DNA of 64,000 nt, taken from JBDRCC01 sp043822065 [NCBI: archaeon] (GTDB lineage Archaea > Undinarchaeota > CAZHTU01). Below the pieces are notes generated by a model. It saw nothing but the letters and a program-made list of their open reading frames with translations. It ran no database searches and had not been told where the DNA came from. The position numbers and the translations under genes are program-made. The DNA is taken from contig JBDRCC010000020.1 of the NCBI GenBank assembly GCA_043822065.1, positions 62,001 through 126,000 on the forward strand. The letters run 5' to 3'. Positions 44,002 through 53,550 of the stretch are shown in pieces. Position 1 is the stretch's first letter, and every line of letters starts with the position of its first letter.

Positions 44002-45208
44002 CCTGCTCAGGGAAAGCAAGCTCCTGCGCGAAGAGGAGGCTACGCTTAAGTCTGTCCCCGAAATCCTCAAGAAAAACCCAGAGGACGCGTTCCTTTTCGA
44101 CGTCGGCAAGGAATTCAAAGTCGTGTCTGGCATCCTTGCGACCCGCCACAAGTTTGCACTCGGGCTCGGGGTGAAGGAATCCAGGCTTTTGGACGAAATC
44201 TCAAAGTCCTATGCTTCGAAGGGAAAAATATCAAAAGCCAAAACCGCACCGTTCTTTGAGAACTCCGCAAGGGACCTGAAAAAAATACCCATCCCAATCC
44301 AGTACAAGGGGATGCCTAAGTACTTCACATCATCAATCGTCGCCGCAAAGGACCCGGAATACGGGCTTAACCTCTCCTACCACAGGATGCAGATAAAGGA
44401 CGGAAAAACCCTCCATGCCCGCGTCGTCAGACGGCACCTCTTCGAGTTCATCCAGCGCAACGGCGAGATGGACATAGCAATAATACTCGGCGCAGACCCG
44501 TCGATACTCCTCTCTGCCGCGGCGACGGTCGAAATCGGAAAGAGCGAGTATGAAATCGCCTCCTACTTCAAAGACCTCAAGCTCGTCGAGCTTGACAACG
44601 GTATCCCTGTCCCGCAGAACGCCGAGATTGTGATTGAGGCAAGGATAACCAAAGAGCGCGCCTACGAAGGCCCGTTCGTCGACCTGACCGGAACCTGGGA
44701 CATAATCCGAAAGGAGCCGGTAATCAAGGTCAAGAAGGTGCACTACCGGAACGACCCGATATTTTACACTATAATGACCGGGCTGAGGGAGCACGCCCTC
44801 CTGATGGGTATGCCCAGGGAGCCGGCGATATACAACGCGGTAAACAAGGTGTCAAAGTGCATAGGCGTCGTTCTGCCTGTTCCTGGGTGCTCCTGGCTGC
44901 ACGGCGTAGTCTCAATCGACAAGAAATCAGACGACGAGATCCCGAAAGTTGTGGAAGCCGCGTTCGGCGCCCACTCGAGCATGAAGCACCTGTTCATTGT
45001 CGACTCTGACATCGATGTCAAAAACGCAGCCCAGGTCGAATGGGCGCTTGCCACAAGGTTCCAGGCGGACAAGCACCTGACCGTTTTCCCGCGGCAGTAC
45101 GGCTCCTCGCTAGACCCCTCGATTAAAGAAGGGCTGACCGCAAAGGCGGCATTCGACTGCACGATACCGGTAAAAAAAGACAGGTCCAAATTCAAGCGGC
45201 AGATATGA
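43985..45208 (+). CDS. UbiD-family decarboxylase, probable anhydromevalonate phosphate decarboxylase
   Basis: A 407-residue UbiD-type enzyme needing prenylated FMN (made by UbiX, also in this cluster). In archaea with aconitase X, the UbiD homologue decarboxylates trans-anhydromevalonate 5-phosphate to isopentenyl phosphate; neighbours on both sides belong to that route, so this role is well supported by context. Family segments include RMQIKDGKTLHARVVRRH, ITKERAYEGPFVDLTG and LPVPGCSWLHGVVSIDK. Confidence 0.88.
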   Translation: MRDFLNLLRESKLLREEEATLKSVPEILKKNPEDAFLFDVGKEFKVVSGILATRHKFALGLGVKESRLLDEISKSYASKGKISKAKTAPFFENSARDLKKIPIPIQYKGMPKYFTSSIVAAKDPEYGLNLSYHRMQIKDGKTLHARVVRRHLFEFIQRNGEMDIAIILGADPSILLSAAATVEIGKSEYEIASYFKDLKLVELDNGIPVPQNAEIVIEARITKERAYEGPFVDLTGTWDIIRKEPVIKVKKVHYRNDPIFYTIMTGLREHALLMGMPREPAIYNAVNKVSKCIGVVLPVPGCSWLHGVVSIDKKSDDEIPKVVEAAFGAHSSMKHLFIVDSDIDVKNAAQVEWALATRFQADKHLTVFPRQYGSSLDPSIKEGLTAKAAFDCTIPVKKDRSKFKRQI

Positions 45209-45861
45209 GATTCGCAATTTTCGACCTTGACGGCACATTAGTTGACACTCTGAAGCCACATGTCGACTCCTTCATAGCGATAGCCGAAAAGTACGGGGTC
45301 GAAACCAACCGCCGGGAGATTGAGGACCTCTTCGGGGTCAGGGCAAAGGAGATATACCAGCTCCTTATCGCCCGCCAGAAGCTTGACCTCGATGCAGGAA
45401 AGCTTGCGGAGGAAAAATACGCCTACATGCAGGCGCACCTCAAGCCGTTTGAGCTTCTGCCCGGCGTGAAGGCGCTGCTTGAGCACATGCAGTCAAGAAA
45501 AATCAAGATGGCGGTGGCGACCGGGACGAGCAAGCCAGTCCTTGTGAAAAATGTATTGGGCATGGCAGGCATCCTGCAGTATTTCGACAAAATAATCACT
45601 GCCGAAGAGGTTTCATTCACAAAGCCTGACCCGGAGATATACCTCAAGGCAATCTCCGCCCTCGACCCGGAACAAAAATACCCAAAATCCGAATTCCTCG
45701 CTTTTGAGGACTCAACCTACGGCGTCCAGGCAGCTCACGGCGCCGGCTTGCGCTGCGTCGCGGTTGCAACTGGCAGGGCAAAAAAAGTGGACCTGACAAA
45801 GGAAAAGCCATACCTTCTTCTCGACACATTAGAGGATGCCGCCCTAAAGCAAATACTATAG
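45205..45861 (+). CDS. HAD-superfamily phosphatase
   Basis: A 218-residue HAD hydrolase: catalytic DLDGTLVDT (nucleophile D8, acid D10), GTSKPVLVKN, and AFEDSTYGVQAA (Mg-binding). The cap domain (about residues 15-90) is the small helical type seen in phosphoglycolate phosphatases and beta-phosphoglucomutases. It starts inside the end of the decarboxylase gene (ATGA overlap), so it is part of the isoprenoid operon, yet no HAD step is known in the pathway. Confidence 0.85.
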   Translation: MRFAIFDLDGTLVDTLKPHVDSFIAIAEKYGVETNRREIEDLFGVRAKEIYQLLIARQKLDLDAGKLAEEKYAYMQAHLKPFELLPGVKALLEHMQSRKIKMAVATGTSKPVLVKNVLGMAGILQYFDKIITAEEVSFTKPDPEIYLKAISALDPEQKYPKSEFLAFEDSTYGVQAAHGAGLRCVAVATGRAKKVDLTKEKPYLLLDTLEDAALKQIL

Positions 45862-45905
45862 CCTCAAGGATAGCTTTTTAACTGCCTCACCTTATTCCTT
45901 TATAG

Positions 45906-47060
45906 ATGCACATTACAAAATCCGAGGAGAAAATACTCAGCGGCGAGGAAGGCCCTGTTAAGCAGAAGGCATTGGAGCTCCTTGTCGGCCTTGGAAAGAT
46001 ATTCGGCGCAGAGAGGCTCATCCCTGTCAAGTCCGTCCAGGTTGCCGGGGTCTCTTACCAGAACATTGGCGATGCCGGGCTGGACTTCCTGAACGACTGG
46101 GCTGCAGAGGCAAAGGTCGTCGTCCCAACAACCCTTAACCCCGCAGGCATGGACCTCGAGAACTGGGAGCCGTTTGTCGGTCACGAATTCGCTGAAAAGC
46201 AGCTTGAAATCATAGACGCCTACCGCAGGATGGGGATTCAGATAACCTGCACCTGCACGCCGTACTACGTCGGCAACGTCCCGAACGCCGGCGACCACAT
46301 CGCCTGGTCGGAGTCGTCAGCCGTCGTTTATGCAAACTCAGTGCTTGGCGCATACACAAACCGCGAAGGCGGTCCGTCCGCCCTTGCGGCGGCAATCATC
46401 GGAAAAACCGCATGCTATGGCTACCACATTGACGAAAACCGCGTCCCTGTGGTCCAGGTAACCGTCCCGGAAACGATGTTCGACTACTCAGACTACTCTG
46501 CCGCAGGCTACTGGATAGGGAAAAATACAGACGGCGTGCCAATCGTAGACTTTGGCCAGGCGCCAAAGAACGAATACCTCCGCGGGTTTTCCGCAGGCCT
46601 CGCTGCAAGCGGGGACAAGGCCATGTTCCACCTTGGCAGGCGCGAAGGCCTGCCCGAAGTCGTCATGCACGAGGAAGACCTGATTGGCGTCTATGCCAGC
46701 TTCACCTCGGAGTCCGAATTTGATGCGGTCTACCTTGGCTGCCCCCACCTGTCCTTCCAGGAGGTTGGCAGGGTGGCAAGGACTGTCTCGAACAAGAAGC
46801 TCAGGTATCCACTCCTTCTCTTCTGCTCGCGGGAAATCTACCGCCAGGCATTTTACAAGGGCTACCTCGACATCCTAAAGCGCGCCGGCGCATACCTCAT
46901 CGCTGACACCTGCATGGTCGTTTCACCCCTAAAATACAAGTCCGTACTCACAAACTCTGCCAAGGCTGCGCACTACCTCAAGAGCTTCGGCGTCAAGGTC
47001 GAGCTGGCTTACACAGACGACTGCATAAAATACGCCCTCGGAGGAAAGTATGAAGGCTGA
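45906..47060 (+). CDS. Aconitase X large subunit (phosphomevalonate dehydratase)
   Basis: A 384-residue catalytic subunit of aconitase X, which dehydrates mevalonate 5-phosphate to anhydromevalonate phosphate. Segments TTLNPAGMDLENW, CTCTPYYVGNVP and WSESSAVVYANSVLGAYTNR are characteristic; the Cys residues there and near LIADTCMVVSP would hold the Fe-S cluster. An internal TTTTTAAC box 27 bases upstream may give it a separate promoter. It overlaps the small subunit by 11 bases. Confidence 0.9.
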   Translation: MHITKSEEKILSGEEGPVKQKALELLVGLGKIFGAERLIPVKSVQVAGVSYQNIGDAGLDFLNDWAAEAKVVVPTTLNPAGMDLENWEPFVGHEFAEKQLEIIDAYRRMGIQITCTCTPYYVGNVPNAGDHIAWSESSAVVYANSVLGAYTNREGGPSALAAAIIGKTACYGYHIDENRVPVVQVTVPETMFDYSDYSAAGYWIGKNTDGVPIVDFGQAPKNEYLRGFSAGLAASGDKAMFHLGRREGLPEVVMHEEDLIGVYASFTSESEFDAVYLGCPHLSFQEVGRVARTVSNKKLRYPLLLFCSREIYRQAFYKGYLDILKRAGAYLIADTCMVVSPLKYKSVLTNSAKAAHYLKSFGVKVELAYTDDCIKYALGGKYEG

Positions 47061-47463
47061 GAAAGAGGTCAGGGGGCGCATCGTCTACCATGGCATAGCC
47101 AAGGGCAAGGCGCTTGTCTCAAAAAAGCGGCTGAGCTTTTACGGCTCAATAGACTTCAAGACCGGAAAAATCCAGGAGAAGGACTCCGACATATATGGCA
47201 AATCAATCAAGGACACAATCCTTGTCTTCCCAGGCGGCAAGGGCTCGACCGTCGGGAGCTTCGCCCTCTACAGGCTCCACAAGTCCGGGCTTGGCCCGAA
47301 GGCGATAATAAACTCCGAAACCGAGCCGATAATTGCGGCAGGCGCAATCCTCTCCGGAATCCCGCTAATCGACAAGCTCGAGAAAGACCCTGCCAAGTTT
47401 ATAAAAACCGGGGACATTGTCTTAGTAGACTGCAATAACGGGGTTGTTTCAGTAGAAAAATGA
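47050..47463 (+). CDS. Aconitase X small (swivel) subunit
   Basis: A 137-residue DUF126-type swivel domain that completes aconitase [18 protein letters not shown] and [21 protein letters not shown] are the conserved phosphate-binding and domain-contact segments. Overlaps both neighbours. Confidence 0.9.
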   Translation: MKAEKEVRGRIVYHGIAKGKALVSKKRLSFYGSIDFKTGKIQEKDSDIYGKSIKDTILVFPGGKGSTVGSFALYRLHKSGLGPKAIINSETEPIIAAGAILSGIPLIDKLEKDPAKFIKTGDIVLVDCNNGVVSVEK

Positions 47464-47981
47464 AAATTTTGGTTGGCGTCACCGGTGCTTCAGGAGCGAT
47501 ATACGCAAAGCGCCTTATAGAAGAGCTGAACGGCAGTGAGGTCATAATAAGCGAGTCCGGGAAAAAGGTCGCAGAGCTCGAGGGCGTAGAGCTTCCCGAA
47601 GGGGACTATGGCTATAAGGACATGGCCGCCCCGCCAGCTTCCGGCTCGGCAGGCTACACCCACATGGTAATCATACCTTGCTCTATGAAAACCCTTGCCT
47701 GTGTCGCGAACGGCATCTCTGACAACCTGATAACCCGTGCGGCTGACGTCATCCTGAAGCAGAGGGGAAAGCTTGTCGTCGTCCCGCGCGAGACCCCGCT
47801 AAGCCTCATCCACATCAAGAACATGGAGCGCATAACCCTCGCCGGCGGGATAGTCCTCCCCGCCATGCCTGGGTTCTACCACAAGCCTAAAACAATAGGC
47901 GACCAGGTTGATTTTGTCGTTGGAAAGGTATTAGAAACTCTCGGTATTAATCATAACCTGTACAAAAAATGGGGAAAATAA
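47460..47981 (+). CDS. ubiX: Flavin prenyltransferase
   Basis: A 173-residue UbiX/PAD1 enzyme that makes prenylated FMN, the cofactor of the UbiD-type decarboxylase two genes earlier. [14 protein letters not shown] is the FMN phosphate loop; [20 protein letters not shown] and [15 protein letters not shown] complete the pattern. Its preferred prenyl donor (dimethylallyl phosphate) could come from the same pathway. Confidence 0.93.
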   Translation: MKILVGVTGASGAIYAKRLIEELNGSEVIISESGKKVAELEGVELPEGDYGYKDMAAPPASGSAGYTHMVIIPCSMKTLACVANGISDNLITRAADVILKQRGKLVVVPRETPLSLIHIKNMERITLAGGIVLPAMPGFYHKPKTIGDQVDFVVGKVLETLGINHNLYKKWGK

Positions 47982-48784
47982 ATAGACTCAGAAAGCCGAA
48001 GCAGAAGCGCAGCCTTACGGTCCTCAAGCTCGGCGGCAGCGTCGTCACAAAGAAGGCGAACGCATTCACGCTTTCCGACCACCTCCCTCGGTTGGCCAAG
48101 GAAATCAAGGGCTCGGGGGTGCGAAACCTGATAATCGTCCACGGCGGCGGCTCGTTCGGCCACTATCCTGCGCACAAGCACGAAATAAACAAGGGGTTCA
48201 AGCACGAGTCCCAGATTTTCGGCTTTGCAGAGACCCAGAAGGCGATGGAAGTGCTGAACAACCACGTCGTAGAAGCCCTTCAGGCGGAGGGCATACCCGC
48301 CTTTCCAATACAGCCCTCCGCAATAACCATAATGGAGAACGGTAAAATCAAGATATTGTACTCCGGAATAGTCAAGCGCGCCCTGCATATAGGGCTGGTC
48401 CCAGTCCTCTACGGCGTCCCGGCACTTGACCTGAAAATGGGCTTCTGCATACTTTCCGGCGACGAAATCGTAAACAACCTCGCAAACAACCTCAAGGCGA
48501 CGCGCGTCCTCCTTGCCTCCGACGTCACCGGTGTCATGACTGCCGACCCGAAAACTGCAAAAACCAAGCCAAAGCTCATAAAAACTGTCACAGAGAAGAA
48601 CTATAAGCGGCTCAGGCTTTCACTCCCTGGCGTCACTGACGTCACAGGGGGAATGTGGAAAAAGGTGAACGAGCTGCTGAATCTTGCAAAGTTTGGCATC
48701 CAGAGCGAGATAATCGATGCCACCCTCCCTGGAAACCTGAAGCGCGCGCTTCGCGGGGAAAAAATAGGGACTACGATAAAATGA
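47969..48784 (+). CDS. ipk: Isopentenyl phosphate kinase
   Basis: A 271-residue amino-acid-kinase-fold enzyme that makes IPP from isopentenyl phosphate. [12 protein letters not shown] is the N-terminal loop, HGGGSFGH ends in the catalytic H65, and SDVTGVM and GTTIK match the family. It overlaps ubiX by 13 bases. Confidence 0.93.
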   Translation: MGKINRLRKPKQKRSLTVLKLGGSVVTKKANAFTLSDHLPRLAKEIKGSGVRNLIIVHGGGSFGHYPAHKHEINKGFKHESQIFGFAETQKAMEVLNNHVVEALQAEGIPAFPIQPSAITIMENGKIKILYSGIVKRALHIGLVPVLYGVPALDLKMGFCILSGDEIVNNLANNLKATRVLLASDVTGVMTADPKTAKTKPKLIKTVTEKNYKRLRLSLPGVTDVTGGMWKKVNELLNLAKFGIQSEIIDATLPGNLKRALRGEKIGTTIK

Positions 48785-49779
48785 CTGCGATAAAGAAACG
48801 AAAAGCGGACCACATAAACATCTGCATGGAGATGGGAGTCGAGTCCGGGTTCACCGGGTTTGAAAGCTTGAACTTTGCCCACAGGATTCCCACGATAAGC
48901 AAGAAGGACATTTCAACAAAAGTCAAGTTCCTCAAGTGGGAGTTTGACCTTCCTTTCCTGATATCCTCAATGACCGGCGGATGCAAGGAGGCAATTGACA
49001 TAAACCGCAACCTTGCGGGCGCGGCGCAGTCCATGAACGTCCCGATTGCCCTCGGCTCCGGCAGGGCCGCGCTTGACGACAAGTCACTGGCAAAAAGCTA
49101 CTCTGTCGCCAGGAAGGCAGCGCCAAACGCAGTCATATTCTCAAACATCGGCGCCCACCAGCTTAAGGAGTACTCCCCCTCGCAGATAAGCGAGCTGGTA
49201 AAAATGGTAGACGCAGACGGAATTTTTGTCCACTTCAACCCGCTTCAGGAGGCAATCCAGCCGGAGGGCGAGACAGACTTTAGAAACGTGTTTTCTGACG
49301 TCAAAAAGCTTGCGTCGTCAGCGAAAGTGCCGGTAATCGCAAAGGAAACCGGCTGCGGATTCTCAGGCGAGGACGCCAAGAAGCTCGAAAAGGCAGGCGT
49401 CGCGGCAATAGAGATAGCCGGATGGGGCGGAACAAACTTCTCGCTTGTAGAAGCATACCGCAGAAAGGATGAAATCGGCAGGACTTTCAGTGCCTGGGGG
49501 ATACCAACCCTCCAAAGCCTGATGGAATGCGTCGACGCAGTCAAGATACCCATCATATGCTCCGGCGGGATGCGCACCGGAATAGACGCTGCCAAGGCAA
49601 TTGCCGTCGGGGCGTCCCTTATCGGCTTTGCCAAGCCCCTGCTCGGGCCTGCAGTGACAAGCAAGGCGGCAGTAGAGCAAAAGCTCCAGCACATAGCTTC
49701 AGAGCTGAAAATATCCATGTTCCTTACCAACTCCAAGAACCTTCCTGAGCTAAGGAAAGCAAAACTCTACGTGATATAA
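48781..49779 (+). CDS. fni: Isopentenyl-diphosphate isomerase, type 2
   Basis: A 332-residue FMN enzyme that interconverts IPP and DMAPP. RKADHINI opens the family; SSMTGG, GSGRAAL and GGMRTGIDAAKAIAVGA bind FMN. The ATG at 48781 overlaps the kinase stop (ATGA); a longer in-frame start at 48655 lies inside the kinase gene and is rejected. Confidence 0.93.
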   Translation: MTAIKKRKADHINICMEMGVESGFTGFESLNFAHRIPTISKKDISTKVKFLKWEFDLPFLISSMTGGCKEAIDINRNLAGAAQSMNVPIALGSGRAALDDKSLAKSYSVARKAAPNAVIFSNIGAHQLKEYSPSQISELVKMVDADGIFVHFNPLQEAIQPEGETDFRNVFSDVKKLASSAKVPVIAKETGCGFSGEDAKKLEKAGVAAIEIAGWGGTNFSLVEAYRRKDEIGRTFSAWGIPTLQSLMECVDAVKIPIICSGGMRTGIDAAKAIAVGASLIGFAKPLLGPAVTSKAAVEQKLQHIASELKISMFLTNSKNLPELRKAKLYVI

Positions 49780-50763
49780 ATGCCGATTGTAGGACTACTG
49801 CTATACGTAATACAACTCCTTTCCGAGCTTATAATCGGGATGCTGCAGGCGGTTGTCATAATCATTGCCACAATCATCTCCCAGCTGTTCGAGATGAAGC
49901 GGATTAAAACATACCTTGAGCTCTCCAGGGCAGGGAACAGCATCCTCACCGCGCTTTTTGTCATCGTTGTCTGCCTCATGAGCGGCCTGAACCGCTACGA
50001 TCTCATGTTTTCCGCAGCCGCAGCCGCCACACTAGTAACTGCCGCAGGAAACTCGATAAACGACTACTTTGACCGAGGGATAGACAAGATAAACAAGCCC
50101 AAGCGCCCGATACCATCTAGGCGGGTTTCGGCAAAATACGCATACCATTACTCCCTGCTGCTGTTTGCGGCTGGAATTGTGATAGCGGTCTTCATCAATG
50201 TCCCGACCGCGTTCATAGCAATCGTCAACGCATTCGTGCTCTATGCCTACGCCGCTAGGTGGAAGCGCAGCGGGTACTTTGGGAACATAGTCGTCAGCTA
50301 TCTTGCCGCAAGCGTGTTCATCTTCGCCGCCGGAGTCGCCAGCACCCTTTTCAGCTGGCTCATAGGTTTCACAATCGCGGTTTTCGCATTCCTCGTAACT
50401 ATGGGGCGGGAAATATCAAAGGACATGGAGGACTTCGTCGGGGACAGCTCGGTCAACGCGAAGACCCTGCCAGTAATCAGGGGAATGCCTTTTTCAGGCA
50501 AGGTCGCAAGCAGCTACCTCGGGGTTGCAATCTGCTTCAGCTGGGTACCCTACCTGCTTGGCGTCTTCACTTCATTTTACCTGATAATAATCTGCCTCGC
50601 AGATATCATCCTGCTGTCTGCGATATACCTGCTTGTAGAGAAGCCAAGTGAGGAGTCCGGCGCCAACGTCCAGAAGGCGCTCAAGGCTGCCATGTTCGTC
50701 GCCCTGATAGCCTTTATTGTCGGCTCTCCGAATATTTATGAACTAGTAGCCAGTTTACTATAA
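49780..50763 (+). CDS. UbiA-family prenyltransferase, probable DGGGP synthase
   Basis: A 327-residue membrane enzyme with about nine helices. The two Asp-rich motifs are NDYFDRGIDKINKPKRPIP and GREISKDMEDFVGD. In archaea this family adds the second geranylgeranyl group to GGGP, and the next gene makes GGGP, so that role is likely. It has an extra hydrophobic N-terminal stretch of about 40 residues. Confidence 0.87.
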   Translation: MPIVGLLLYVIQLLSELIIGMLQAVVIIIATIISQLFEMKRIKTYLELSRAGNSILTALFVIVVCLMSGLNRYDLMFSAAAAATLVTAAGNSINDYFDRGIDKINKPKRPIPSRRVSAKYAYHYSLLLFAAGIVIAVFINVPTAFIAIVNAFVLYAYAARWKRSGYFGNIVVSYLAASVFIFAAGVASTLFSWLIGFTIAVFAFLVTMGREISKDMEDFVGDSSVNAKTLPVIRGMPFSGKVASSYLGVAICFSWVPYLLGVFTSFYLIIICLADIILLSAIYLLVEKPSEESGANVQKALKAAMFVALIAFIVGSPNIYELVASLL

Positions 50764-50765
50764 CC

Positions 50766-51524
50766 ATGATTCCAGGAAAAATAGAGAACTACCTCAATAA
50801 AAGAAAAGCAGAAGAAGGGTGCCTCTTCTTTGGCGTAATCGACCCAGTCGACCACCTCAGCATAGAGTCTGCGGTAAAGGCCGCGGTGCAGACCTACAAG
50901 GACGGTGCGGACGCGATTGTCGTAGGTGGCTCAATCGGGGCGCAGGGATTCATACTCAACCGGACAATCAAGGGAATCAAGGAGCAGACTGACGCACCGG
51001 TCATCCTCTTCCCGGGAAACATCGCGACAATAAGCCCGTATGCCGACGCGATATACTTCATGTCAATGTACAACTCAAGGAACCCGTACTGGATATTCGG
51101 CGCCCAGCTGATGGCTGCGCCGGTCATAGAGAGCATGAAGCTCGAATCCATCCCAACTGCTTACCTCATGGTCGAGCCGGGCGGGACTGCCGGCTGGGTT
51201 GCTGACTGCAAGCTCATACCAAGGGACAAGCCGAACTTCGCGGCTTATTCCGCACTGGCGGCTGACTTGATGGGTTCAAGGTTCGTGATAACTGATGTCG
51301 GCTCTGCGGCGCCAGCCCCTGTGCCAGCCAAGATTGTTGAAGCGGTCCGCAAGTCAATATCCGGCTTCTACATCGTCGCTGGCGGCATAAGGTCGCCGAA
51401 GCAGGTCAAGGACATAGTGTGCGCCGGCGCTGATGCGATACACGTCGGCACTGCGATTGAGAAGAAGGGCAGCGTCTCAAACCTCATCAGGGCCTGCAAG
51501 TCAGAGGCAAAAAAGCGCCTATAA
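50766..51524 (+). CDS. Geranylgeranylglyceryl phosphate synthase
   Basis: A 252-residue TIM barrel of the GGGPS/PcrB family that forms the first ether bond of archaeal lipids from glycerol 1-phosphate and GGPP. GVIDPVDH, AIVVGGSIGAQG, LFPGNIATIS, YLMVEPGGTAGWVAD and VAGGIRSPKQ are typical. Two bases after the UbiA gene; its end overlaps the convergent gene by 6 bases. Confidence 0.93.
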   Translation: MIPGKIENYLNKRKAEEGCLFFGVIDPVDHLSIESAVKAAVQTYKDGADAIVVGGSIGAQGFILNRTIKGIKEQTDAPVILFPGNIATISPYADAIYFMSMYNSRNPYWIFGAQLMAAPVIESMKLESIPTAYLMVEPGGTAGWVADCKLIPRDKPNFAAYSALAADLMGSRFVITDVGSAAPAPVPAKIVEAVRKSISGFYIVAGGIRSPKQVKDIVCAGADAIHVGTAIEKKGSVSNLIRACKSEAKKRL

Positions 51525-52238
51525 CAGCGCAACTGCGACAGCTATCGGAATTGTGAAATTGTCGTCTATGGGCAGGTTCAGCCAGTCCATAAGCATTCCT
51601 ATCACCGCAGCTATCAGCGCCATGTTCGGCGCGATAACTGTCTTGCATATCATGAACGCGGCTATCAGCCCTGCAAAGCTGCCTTCCGCTGTCCTGTTCT
51701 CCGCAATTTTCATCGTCCCGAACGCCATCCCGAACGCGGTCGAAAACGAATCGCCGAATGCGAGCACGAGCACGGCAGCCATTACGGCACTCTCATGCGG
51801 CGCAAGCCCGAGGAGCGGCGGCAGGACTCCGAAGAGGAAAATAGTCAAAAAGACCCCAATCGAGTAGAAAATTGCGCCCTTGAACGGTCTGACATCAGCC
51901 CTCTCAAAATGGCGGAGTGAATGCGACGCAAAAGGCACCTTAACCCCTCTGCCCACTAGCTGGGATACGGTAGCAAATACAAGCATCACAGCAGATGCGA
52001 TTGCCAATGCTTCGAGCATGCCCCAGAGCATTATAGAGTAAACTATGAGTATCCCATACGACAGGTGGACTATCTGCCTGCCTTTCTCCCTGTACTTTGT
52101 GTGCGGGAGCATCTTTACCACAAAAAGAACAGCTATTGACGCGATGCAGGTCAGGAAGAAGTCGTCAATTCCGTGGAGGCTGCCTAGCAGCAATGTCATA
52201 ATTGTAGCGCCAGTGGCGGTTATAACAACTTTTCTCAT
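51519..52238 (-). CDS. Dolichol/phytol kinase-like membrane protein
   Basis: A 239-residue membrane protein with about seven helices. EKGRQIVHLSYGI and LAFGDSFSTAFGMAFG followed by AEGSFAG match the CTP-dependent polyprenol kinase (dolichol kinase/VTE5) group. It is not the DUF46-type CDP-archaeol synthase. A role in phosphorylating geranylgeraniol or a polyprenol lipid carrier would suit the neighbouring genes. It overlaps the permease gene by 4 bases (ATGA), so it may instead be expressed with that. Confidence 0.72.
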   Translation of the reverse strand: MRKVVITATGATIMTLLLGSLHGIDDFFLTCIASIAVLFVVKMLPHTKYREKGRQIVHLSYGILIVYSIMLWGMLEALAIASAVMLVFATVSQLVGRGVKVPFASHSLRHFERADVRPFKGAIFYSIGVFLTIFLFGVLPPLLGLAPHESAVMAAVLVLAFGDSFSTAFGMAFGTMKIAENRTAEGSFAGLIAAFMICKTVIAPNMALIAAVIGMLMDWLNLPIDDNFTIPIAVAVALL

Positions 52239-53509
52239 TTTTTTCTCCCCTTCATGTAGAAGTATATCGGCATCCCGCTGATGACTAGCCCGCCCCCTAT
52301 CGATAGGTACACCCAGCTGGTTTGGCTAAGGAGGAATAGGGATAGCCCGACAGCGATTGCAACGACGACATGCACAAGCGGGACTTTATATGGTATGTTC
52401 TTCAGCCGCTTCCTTTCGACCAGGACGGAAAGAAATACTGGTATGTACATAAACATTGCGACAACAACCAAAATACCGATTATCTCCTCAAATCCGCCCA
52501 GCAGGATTGCAAGCGATGCAAATGCCATCTGGAACAAAAGGGACTTGTACGGCGTGCCAAGCTTCCCGTGGACTGCGCACAGGAAGTTGGGGAAGAGGCC
52601 GTCCCTTGCAAGTGCAAATGGAAGCCTGGCAGTCCCGGCAACCCATGAGTTCAGGCACCCCAGGAGAACCGCAACCGCGCCGCCCGCGATTACCAAAGCG
52701 CCCTTTTTCCCAAGGAACACCTCTGATGCAACCGCAAGCGGGTACTTTGACGCCGCTATGGACGACTGGTCTATCAGCCCAAGGGTGACGAATATCACTG
52801 CGCAGTAAATCAGGGTTACAAAGACGCTGGAGTAAACCACCGCCCTAGGAACGTCCCTCGTCGGGTTTTTGGCGTCCTCTGCAAAATATGTTATTGTCTC
52901 CCACCCCATAAACGGCTCTACCACCCATACTGCCGCCGCAAGCAGAATTGGCAAAGTAACTACTTGGGTGGGCCTGAAATTTGAGATGTCAATCCAGTAT
53001 ACTCCCCACGTCACGAACATCCACAGCACCAGGATGGAGATTGTGGTAAGGATGTACTGTGCCTTCAGCCCCCACTTCATCCCGAAGATGTTTATCGCAG
53101 TTATCAGCACGAGGATTGCGATTGCGAGGGCAATTTCCATCCCGTGCCCCATCGGAACGAAATACGATATGTAGAAGCTTGTCGCAATCGCGAGCGAAGC
53201 TATCGTAACCCAGCTGACCAGCCAGGCAGACCATCCGGAGACAAACCCTGCGAACTCCCCGAAAGCCTCCTTTACGAATATGTAAGGTCCGCCCGCGTTT
53301 GGGTGGATGCTTGAGAGCTCGGCAAAGCAGAGCGCCATGAATATCGTCAGGACTCCGAGCTCAAGCCATACGAAAAATGATGCGACCCCTGCGATGTTCG
53401 TAACTATCGCCGGGATTACGAATATGCCGGTCCCGACTATCGCGCCTATCCCAAAAAAGACAAGCTCCACAAGCCCTAGGTTTTTTGATAGACGCCCGGC
53501 TTTTTCCAT
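52235..53509 (-). CDS. APC-family amino acid permease
   Basis: A 424-residue transporter with 12 predicted helices. The opening FFGIGAIVGTGIFVIPAI is the APC superfamily helix 1 with the unwound GxG substrate site. Substrate unknown. An ATATAATATGG box lies about 25 bases upstream, overlapping the guaA promoter in a 41-base divergent gap. Confidence 0.88.
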   Translation of the reverse strand: MEKAGRLSKNLGLVELVFFGIGAIVGTGIFVIPAIVTNIAGVASFFVWLELGVLTIFMALCFAELSSIHPNAGGPYIFVKEAFGEFAGFVSGWSAWLVSWVTIASLAIATSFYISYFVPMGHGMEIALAIAILVLITAINIFGMKWGLKAQYILTTISILVLWMFVTWGVYWIDISNFRPTQVVTLPILLAAAVWVVEPFMGWETITYFAEDAKNPTRDVPRAVVYSSVFVTLIYCAVIFVTLGLIDQSSIAASKYPLAVASEVFLGKKGALVIAGGAVAVLLGCLNSWVAGTARLPFALARDGLFPNFLCAVHGKLGTPYKSLLFQMAFASLAILLGGFEEIIGILVVVAMFMYIPVFLSVLVERKRLKNIPYKVPLVHVVVAIAVGLSLFLLSQTSWVYLSIGGGLVISGMPIYFYMKGRKK

Positions 53510-53550
53510 CGCTCTCTTTAAATATTACCATATTATATAAATCCTTACAA

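Noticed and set aside
49780-51524. CDP-archaeol synthase in the lipid cluster
   Set aside because: No protein with the DUF46 pattern is present; the nearby membrane protein at 51519 matches the dolichol kinase group instead.
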